Assembly: GCA_944989445.1 (NCBI GenBank)
Contig: CALYLW010000128.1
Coordinates: 409,001 to 473,000, forward strand
DNA from: Ampullaceana balthica
Taxonomy: Eukaryota > Mollusca > Gastropoda > Lymnaeidae
Length of the DNA stretch: 64,000 bases
Reading direction: 5' to 3'
Under the pieces are notes generated by a model. That model was given only the letters and a program-made list of their open reading frames with translations. It did not search any database and had not been told where the DNA came from. Numbering within the stretch: the first letter of the stretch is position 1; each line of letters opens with the position of its first letter. The position numbers were made by a program, and so were the translations under genes. This document shows, piece by piece, positions 56,690-64,000 of the stretch.

Positions 56690-58435
56690 GGTAGGTCAGC
56701 TTGACCAGAGTTTGTATAATGAATCTGTGACCAATCTGTAGTAGTTAGGTCAACTTGACCAGAGTTTGTATAATGAATCTGTGACCAATCTGCAGTAGTT
56801 AGGTCAACTTGACCAGAGTTTGTATAATGAATCTGTGACCAATCTGCAGTAGTTAAGTCAACTTGACCAGAGTTTGTATAATTGATCTGTGGCCAATCTG
56901 CAGTAGTTAGGTCAACTTGACCAGAGTTTGTATAATGAATCTGTGACCAATCTGTAGTAGTTAGGTCAACTTGACCAGAGTTTGTATAATGAATCTGTGA
57001 CCAATCTGTAGTAGTTAGGTCAACTTGACCAGAGTTTGTATAATGAATCTGTGACCAATCTGTAGTATGTAGGTAAACTTGACCAGAGTTTGTATAATGA
57101 ATCTGTAACCAATCTGCAGTAGTTAGGTCAACTTGACCAGAGTTTGTATAATGAATCTGTGACCAATCTGCAGTAGTTAAGTCAACTTGACCAGAGTTTG
57201 TATAATTGATCTGTGGCCAATCTGCAGTAGTTAGGTCAACTTGACCAGAGTTTGTATAATGAATCTGTGACCAATCTGTAGTAGTTAGGTCAACTTGACC
57301 AGAGTTTGTATAATGAATCTGTGACCAATCTGTAGTAGTTAGGTCAACTTGACCAGAGTTTGTATAATGAATCTGTGACCAATCTGTAGTATGTAGGTAA
57401 ACTTGACCAGAGTTTGTATAATGAATATGTAACCAATCTGTAGTAGTTAGGTCAACTTGACCAGAGTTTGTATAATGAATCTGTGACAAATATGTAGTAG
57501 TTAGGTCAACTTGACCAGAGTTTGTATAATGAATCTGTGACCAATCTGTAGTAGTTAGGTCAACGTGACCAGAGTTTGTATAATGAATCTGTGACCAATC
57601 TGTAGTAGTTAGGTCAACTTGACCAGAGTTTGTATAATGAATCTGTGACCAATCTGTAGTATGTAGGTAAACTTGACCAGAGTTTGTATAATGAATCTGT
57701 GACCAATCTGTAGTATGTAGGTAAACTTGACCAGAGTTTGTATAATGAATCTGTGACCAATCTGTAGTATGTAGGTAAACTTGACCAGAGTTTGTATAAT
57801 GAATCTGTAACCAATCTGTAGTAGTTAGGTCAACTTGACCAGAGTTTGTATAATGAATCTGTGACCAATCTGTAGTAGTTAGGTCAACTTGACCAGAGTT
57901 TGTATAATGAATCTGTGACCAATCTGCAGTAGTTAGGTCAACATGACCAGAGTTTGTATAATGATCTGTGGCCAATCTGCAGTAGTTAGGTCAACCTGAC
58001 CAGAGTTTGTATAATGAATCTGTGACGAATCTGTAGTAGTTAAGTCAACTTGACCAGAGTTTGTATAATGAATCTGTGACCAATCTGCAGTAGTTAGGTC
58101 AACCTGACCAGAGTTTGTATAATGAATCTGTGACCAATCTGTAGTAGTTAAGTCAACTTGACCAGAGTTTGTATAATGAATCTGTGACCAATCTGCAGTA
58201 GTTAGGTCAACCTGACCAGAGTTTGTATAATGAATCTGTGACCAATCTGCAGTAGTTAGGTCAACCTGACCAGAGTTTGAATAATGAATCTGTGACCAAT
58301 CTGTAGTAGTTAAGTCAACTTGACCAGAGTTTGTATAATGAATCTGTGACCAATCTGTAGTAGTTAAGTCAACTTGGCCAGAGTCTGTATAATGAATCTG
58401 TGACCAATCTGCAGTAGTTAGGTCAACTCAACCAG
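56690..58435. repeat. 54-bp minisatellite, about 32 copies
   Basis: The unit contains GTCAACTTGACCAGAGTTTG, TATAATGAATCTGTGACCAA and TCTG(T/C)AGTAGTTAG. As 54 is divisible by 3, a 482-codon minus frame stays open (Tyr-Thr-Asn-Ser-Gly-Gln-Val repeats). Units with GTATGTAGGTAAAC cluster at 57,060, 57,390 and 57,660-57,780, indicating block duplications. GTCAACTTGAC in each unit is an inverted repeat (GTCAA.TTGAC). Confidence 0.96.
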
Positions 58436-59128
58436 CAGATCATTCTTGGCTTATACAAAATAATTTTTTTTAAAGTTATACATGTATCTGCTATCAACTC
58501 AAATGTTTCGTCGTTATTGTCACATACCCATCTATGAACACTTATAAAACATTAAACATATTTATTTCAACAATAAACTTTATATTAGTCTAAAATTTTA
58601 AGAAATATATTTCAGAGATAATTTTTTTAAAGAAAATAAATGAGTTGAATATTTAATGAAGAGAACTATACGAAAATATGCACTCAATAAATAGTTAAAT
58701 TGAAACTTTAAAGTTTATCGACTATCTGTGACTCTTGTAATACTGCTATTAATGTTATCAGGTCTCTCGCCCAGGAATCGTGAACAATTTTTAAGGCCAA
58801 GTTTTAGACTTTACTTTTGACATAGAAAAATGACGTATTAAAAATATTCCGCCCCGTTCACTATAATTATAAATATAAACTCTGCTTACAAAGGAGAGGT
58901 TATAACATGAGTCGATGAATTACCCCCCCCCCGCCTTCCATGGGAGATCACTCATTTATTGTAAAGATGAGTAATCGCCAAGGCGTTGATGGATTCACCG
59001 GGGTCTTGTCTATTGTTATAAACATCAGTTAAGCTTCTTAACTGCTTAACTCTATTTCTAGGGCACAATATTTCACTCCAGGAAACAACTGTGAATTGAA
59101 AGGTAAGTGTTAGTGGCAGGGCACTGGC
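58436..59128. other. No recognised feature
   Basis: AT-rich, with a C-run at about 58,923-58,931. No gene or element recognised. Confidence 0.55.
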
Positions 59129-60055
59129 TATTGACAAGTGACAAGGTAATGGCTATTGACAAGTGACAAGGTAACGGCTAGTGACAGTTTAATATTTAAA
59201 AAAAAATATTTTAAGGTAAGGGCTAGTGCCGAGGTATGGCTAGTGACAAGGTAAGGGCTAGTGACAAATTAATGACAAGGTAAGGGCTAGTGACAAGGTA
59301 AGGGCTAGTGACAAGGTAAGGGCTAGTGACAAGGTAAGGGCTAGTGACAAGTTAAGGGCTAGTTACAAATTAAGGGCTTGTGATAATTTAAGGGCAAGTG
59401 ACAAGCTAAGGGCTAGTGACAATGTAAGGGCGAGTGACAAGTTAAGGGCTAGTTACAAATTAAGGGCTTGTGATAATTTAAGGGCAAGTGACAAGCTAAG
59501 GGCTAGTGACAATGTAAGGGCGAGTGACAAGTTAAGGGCTAGTGACAAGGTAAGGGCTAGTGACAAGGTAAGGGCTAGTGACAAGGTAAGGGCTAGTGAC
59601 AAGCTAAGGGCTAGTGACAAGTTAAGGGCTAGTGACATGGTAAGGGCTAGTGACAAATTAATGACAAGGTAAGGGCGAGTGACAAGTTAAGGGCGAGTGA
59701 CAAGTTAAGGGCTAGTGACAAGGTAAGGACTAGTGACAAACTAAGGGCTAGTGACATGGTAAGGGCTAGTGACAAGGTAAGGGCTACAGACAAGTTAATG
59801 ACAATGTAAGGGCTAGTGACAAGTTAATGACAAGGTAAGTGCAAGTGACATGGTAAGGATTAGTGACAAGTTAAGGGCTAGTTACAAATTAAGGGCTAGT
59901 GACAAATTAAGGGCTAGTTACAATTTAAGGGCAAGTAACAAGCTTAGGGCTAGTGACAAGGTAAGGGCTAGTGACAAGTTAAGGGTTAGTGACATGGTAA
60001 GGGCTAGTGGCAAGGTAAGGGCTAGTGACAAGGCAAGGGCTAGTGACAAGTCTAA
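59129..60055. repeat. 18-bp minisatellite, about 50 copies
   Basis: The unit is AAGGTAAGGGCTAGTGAC with variants (AAGTTAAGG, AAATTAATGACAAGG). Blocks recur, for example GGGCTTGTGATAATTTAAGG at about 59,374 and about 59,464 (90 bp apart). Short open frames are artefacts. Confidence 0.95.
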
Positions 60056-60081
60056 ATAAAGTGATAACACAATGTTACAGG

Positions 60082-60233
60082 CTTGGTTAATGTCAAGGAC
60101 AAAGGGCTTGGTTAATGTCAAGGACAAAGGGCTTGGTTAATGTCAAGGACAAAGGGCTTGGTTAATGTCAAGGACAAAGGGCTTGGTTAATGTCAAGGAC
60201 AAAGGGCTTGGTTAATGTCAAGGACAAAGGGCT
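60082..60233. repeat. 25-bp tandem repeat, six copies
   Basis: The unit is GCTTGGTTAATGTCAAGGAC followed by AAAGG, nearly perfect. Confidence 0.97.
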
Positions 60234-61171
60234 CGTGGTATTTCTATTGTTAGAAACAATACAGTAGTCGGTCTAGCACAAAATGTGTAGGAGAGATGCA
60301 AAAATTAATAGACCTTCCCTAGTGACCAGTTAAGACTTGTATTAACGGAATGATTTTATCGAGTGTATTTAAGATCAATGAACAAAGTAAACATTACAAA
60401 CATGTTGATGAAAGAAAAGAGTTTGCCGTGTTTTCCCAATTTCTAACCTGTTTACATTTTTCTATTTCTTTCTATCCCAGTGTCCACAATTTGAGAGCTT
60501 CGCCACATCGTTACATTAATGTTGAGAGCGATTTCGACTCGTTCCTAATTCAAGCCTTTCAGAATAGAGCTCTAAGATTTAGACAAACAATAGAAAACTC
60601 TTGACAAATAACAGAGAGATTACCCCGTGTTGTGCTTTATGTTAAAAATAACATTCATTGGCCGAGTAATATTGTTAGCAAACAATTTTGGGATGGTAGA
60701 AACATTCACGGCATTTTAATTTCTCAACAATAAAGAAGAAAAAAGGGAATAAAATCATCTTATCAGATTTTGTTAGACTTACCTCCTAATGTAGAGTTTA
60801 ACAAATCTCCTAACAATATAAAAATATCGAGTAAGGACCACATAAAAGGAGGGGGAATAATCGAATCTGTTTTGTCCCCAAAGAATATTTGCGGAGAGTT
60901 TTCTGTTCATCAGAAAAAAGAAATTTAAAAAATGTCAAATCTGAACTGGTGTTTATTGCAAAAAACTTCAAAAAATAAAATAAAATAAATAAATAAAAAA
61001 AGGCAATTAAGGACCAGAAAACAAATTGTAAACACTCCGATTTATAAGGAGTTTCGGTCAAAATGAAAACTTTAAAATTTTAGTCTTCCATCAGAAATCA
61101 AAGCCAATATCGAAAGACACAATCTATGTCTAACGTTTGCAAAGCAGATGTATCGTCTAATCTTCTATACA
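60234..61171. other. No recognised gene
   Basis: AT-rich. An 84-codon plus frame (60,350-60,604) starts with ATG and has no recognisable motif. Polypurine runs at 60,730 and 60,960-61,010. Confidence 0.5.
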
Positions 61172-61445
61172 GTCGCTCATTCTATACAGAAGATTATTGC
61201 GTCCACAGACCATGTCGGTCTGTTGGCAAGTGATGCAGCGTTCACAAGCCATGGCCATAAGGGTTCCACGCATTACCCAGCCGCCTTTATTTCCCTAACT
61301 AGTGTTAGGTACCCATTCGGAGCTGGGTGGACTCAGGGATACACTTGGCCCAGTGAACAACTCCCTGCCTTAACGGGATTCGAACCCATGACCATCAGTA
61401 TGCCAATTGAGCACGCATGCCACTCAAACACCGTGCCCCTGTGGA
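61172..61445 (-). mobile_element. tRNA-derived SINE, about 275 bp
   Basis: Read on minus: CACGGTGTTTGAGTGGCATG (head, A-box region), GGTCATGGGTTCGAATCCCG (perfect B box GGTTCGAATCC), a middle with ACTGGGCCAAGTGTATCC and GGGTAATGCGTGGAACCC, then the tail GGACGCAATAATCTTCTGTA. The same tail ends the SINEs at 37,716 and 32,100, so one tail is shared by SINEs with different bodies. Confidence 0.85.
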
Positions 61446-61965
61446 ATGATGATGCAATAAAACATTCAGAAGTAACCATACATATATAATCATTACAAAC
61501 TTTTAAATTACAGTAAGGCGACATCCCTATAGAACCAATGCAACTCATCAGGGACCTGAACTGCCAGCATCATAGCCTAGTCTCTGAGACAGTGGTTGAT
61601 CTGTTGACTTTGTGCCCCACGCTGAACATTTGAAGGTCGGCCAGAAACAAGAGAACTAATGAAGGTTAAGAGCAGATTATCAATGTACATGTACTGGTCG
61701 GAGCCTTCAGGGCGTAAGATCAAGCTCAAACGAACAGGTAAAAGCTAGTTAGGTAATTTGTTATTATCTTGAAAAATCGGGGGAAGTGTTCTTAAATAAG
61801 GTAGATTTTACGTACTCCTTCAGTTACAAAATAAGGTTAATTGATACACAAAACAAAGTGTTCTGAATCAATTCACTCACATATGTTATCTTTAAAAATG
61901 TGCTTTTCTAGTCATATCGTCATAATTTATATGTGAACTATCAAGATATTGGCCCGGTGGTACCA
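61446..61965. other. No recognised feature
   Basis: Nothing recognisable beyond short AT-rich stretches. Confidence 0.5.
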
Positions 61966-62057
61966 TAGTTGTTTATATATAGTATCATAGTTGTTTATAT
62001 ATAGTATCATAGTTGTTTATAAATAGTATCTCAGTTGTTTATATATATAGTATCATA
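61966..62057. repeat. About 22-bp tandem repeat, four copies
   Basis: The unit is ATAGTTGTTTATATATAGT with ATC/ATCTC links. Confidence 0.9.
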
Positions 62058-62540
62058 CAGTGGCACAGCTAGAACTTTCGCTGCGCGGGGTGGTCTCCAA
62101 TTTGCCGCCCTTTTTAAGGGATTTCGATAAATGACGTCACGAAAAAAGGGGGGGGGGTATAAATTTGCTGCGATGTGTGGCGAAGGGGTGTGTTTAAGAA
62201 ATGTGAAGTCACGTCAAAACGCGTAACTTTAAATACAATTTCTACTTAACTGTTTGATTTCTGACACTTTATTCAATGACGTTTATGTAAAATCCGTGTC
62301 ACCATATTAGAGTCCAGCTTTACACTAAAAACATACTAAAATGACAAAAAACTGATTTGAAACATGCTCTTTTTGGAATAGAAAATACGGCTTTTATGGT
62401 AGGGGGCGGGGTGTCAAAGCTTTGTGACGTCATATTGAAGAAGTTGTCTAAGTTTTTGAGATGACGTGTTACGAGGGCGGAGGGAGAGGGGAGAGAAATC
62501 AGTCAAAATCGCGTGACGTCATTTATGGACGGCCACTTAG
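62058..62540. mobile_element. Possible hAT terminus with three CRE palindromes
   Basis: CAGTGGCACAGCTAGAACTT at 62,058 looks like a hAT left end, placed directly against the 22-bp array. No matching right end was found before the window ends. Within it TGACGTCA occurs at 62,132-62,139, 62,425-62,432 and 62,514-62,521, plus TGACGT half-type sites at 62,275 and 62,462. A G-run lies at about 62,148-62,157. Confidence 0.4.
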
Positions 62541-62729
62541 TCAATTACTGGGTGGTTTTTTTTAATTAATAAACATTAATAAATAATTGTAATTGAAACA
62601 AAGTAAAGGCGGGAAACATGTTTACCATTGCATGCCATATTTATGTTAGCAGTTAAAAAACAGGCTGCATAAGATGATATACCTATAAATACACATTTAT
62701 AAAAAAATAAAGGTAAAAAAGGACGTTTA

Positions 62730-63080
62730 AAAAACACGTTTTTATAAGTGGACTAAAAAGAAGAAAATAATTTAAAACTTCAAGTACTTTAATTTAATAT
62801 AACTAAAAACGTGGGGCGGGCGATTATGAGGTTAAACATATACAGTTCACTCATTCTCTCATTTATAGATCTCTCTTTTGCCTTCTAAATTATAAATCTG
62901 TAATTTTTCATACCAAACACCTGCCCCACGTTTTTAGTCATATTAAATTAAAAGTACATGTACTTTATGTGCAGTCGATAGGTTTACGGATTGAAATTTT
63001 TTATTTTCTTCTTTTTAGTGCACTTTCTATATGTAATAAATAAAAGCGTGTGCTTTTTAAAAAAAGATTTTTTAAATATT
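62730..63080. mobile_element. Foldback element with long imperfect inverted arms
   Basis: The left arm (ACGTTTTTATAAGTGGACTA, AAAAGAAGAAAATAATTT, CTAAAAACGTGGGGCGGGCG) is mirrored on the right by CTGCCCCACGTTTTTAGTCA, TTTTCTTCTTTTTAGTGCAC and AAAAGCGTGTGCTTTT. A spacer of about 100 bp (ACTCATTCTCTCATTTATAG) lies between. Half of another copy is at 44,171-44,400. No coding capacity. Confidence 0.8.
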
Positions 63081-63261
63081 TTTTTTTACATTTTATCCAT
63101 ATGCTTGCGTGTGAATGAAATTTATTAGCATGATAATGATATATCGAAACGAATGTCACGTAAGTATGATTTAATCAACTGTTTCCTAAGACTCGTTATC
63201 GTTGTTATGGAAATGTTGGACTCATCATACAGCTGGGCCCAATGTAGCAGAGGTTTTGTCG

Positions 63262-63553
63262 TACGTCGTGACAGCCAGACGTCCAGTGACAGTCAATGTT
63301 GTACGCCATACAGCCAAACGTCACGTGACAGTCAATGTTGTACGTCATGGCAGCAAGATGTCCAGTGACAGTCAATGTTGTACGCCATACAGCCAGAAGT
63401 CCAGTGACAGTCAATGTTGTACGCCATACAGCCAGAAGTCCAGTGACAGTCAATGTTGTACGTCATGGCAGCAAGATGTCCAGTGACAGTCAATGTTGTA
63501 CGTCATGGCAGCAAGATGTCCAGTGACAGTCAATGTTGTACGTATTGGCAGCA
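63262..63553. repeat. 39/40-bp tandem repeat, about seven copies
   Basis: The unit is GTGACAGTCAATGTTGTACG followed by TCATGGCAGCAAGATGTCCA (40) or CCATACAGCCAGAAGTCCA (39). The two subtypes occur in short runs. 63,081-63,261 has nothing recognisable. Confidence 0.95.
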
Positions 63554-63718
63554 AGGTGTCCTGTGATGGTGATAGTCACCGTCTGACTGATGAATAGACA
63601 GTGAGTCGTGTGATAGACAAACTAAAGCTTTTATCCCGATTGCGTGAAAGATTTAAAAATCCCATTCAGCTGAAATTTAACCCTCAGAAAATGAAAATTA
63701 ACCAAACTTAGCTTCTCT

Positions 63719-63832
63719 GTTTCGATTGAAACCACATGTACACTTATACAGGTTTGCTTTAAACCACCTGTACACTTAGACAAGATTGTTTGAAACCACC
63801 TGTATACGTAGACAGGATTCTTGGAAACGATT
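63719..63832. repeat. About 36-bp tandem repeat, three copies
   Basis: GAAACCAC(C/A)TGTACACTTA followed by (G/T)ACAGG(A/T)TT, three diverged copies. The last 170 bases of the window show no feature. Confidence 0.88.
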
Positions 63833-64000
63833 CTAAGCTGAAGCTCTTACGGTCTAAACTCATCTAGAGTCGAGCTCCTTGGTCAGATTTGGACTCCGTG
63901 ACCGTTTACTCCTAACTAGTTCCAAGCCATACTTTAATTAACAATTATATTAACTTCATTGACCTCAACCTTTCGGTATTGACCTACAACTGCAACCTAT

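Noticed and set aside
56527..57975. 482-codon minus-strand open frame
   Set aside because: Produced by the 54-bp array; overlaps hAT remnant sequence at its 3' end.
60350..60604. 84-codon plus-strand open frame
   Set aside because: No motif recognised; AT-rich noncoding surroundings.

Overview
Animal nuclear DNA with no host gene I can defend. Everything recognisable is repetitive: about 25 tandem arrays (by my addition about 29 kb, roughly 45% of the window), at least five hAT-type DNA transposons or large remnants, three short hAT MITEs, a chain of Helitron-like elements, tRNA-derived SINEs and one LINE fragment. There are no bacterial-style operons, ribosome binding sites, rRNAs, CRISPR arrays or clear functional tRNAs. 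The mixture of GTF2IRD2/BED-like and ZMYM1/DUF4371-like hAT elements, tRNA SINEs and long minisatellites fits a marine or molluscan invertebrate genome. That assignment is inference, and no gene in the window proves it. The long open frames (up to 1357 codons) are produced by tandem repeats whose units lack stop codons.

Layout. 1-1,540: G/T-rich 15-bp array with a 181-bp higher-order repeat. 1,892-14,097: a 12.2-kb hAT element with an internally deleted transposase, carrying a 46-bp satellite (2,960-13,745) into which a second hAT element (7,582-8,706) has inserted. 14.1-21.3 kb: LINE 3' fragment, paired CRE-like sites, a SINE inside a 19-bp array, and a small Helitron carrying a perfect inverted copy of its own flank. 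21,991-25,946: 20-bp array that is almost free of C on the + strand. 26,848-29,735: very uniform 60-bp array with a 600-bp higher-order period. 30.1-35.3 kb: 52-bp array split by a 4.6-kb hAT remnant, itself containing another hAT and a SINE. 35.6-37.5 kb: about 490-bp tandem family. 38.4-41.1 kb: 31-bp array.

41.5-46.2 kb: several short arrays, a hAT MITE, and more copies of the 490-bp family. 46.2-51.7 kb: Helitron-like elements joined head to tail, one with seven 331-bp repeats and two with tRNA-Val-like segments. 52.3-55.1 kb: 13-, 77- and 22-bp arrays and a MITE. 55.4-58.4 kb: 54-bp array split by a hAT remnant. 59.1-60.2 kb: 18- and 25-bp arrays. 61.2-64 kb: SINE, foldback element, 39/40- and 36-bp arrays.

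How it fits together: there is no pathway here. The striking theme is repeated nesting of transposons in tandem arrays and of a tandem array in a transposon. Target-site duplications and split arrays allow the order of several events to be read directly.
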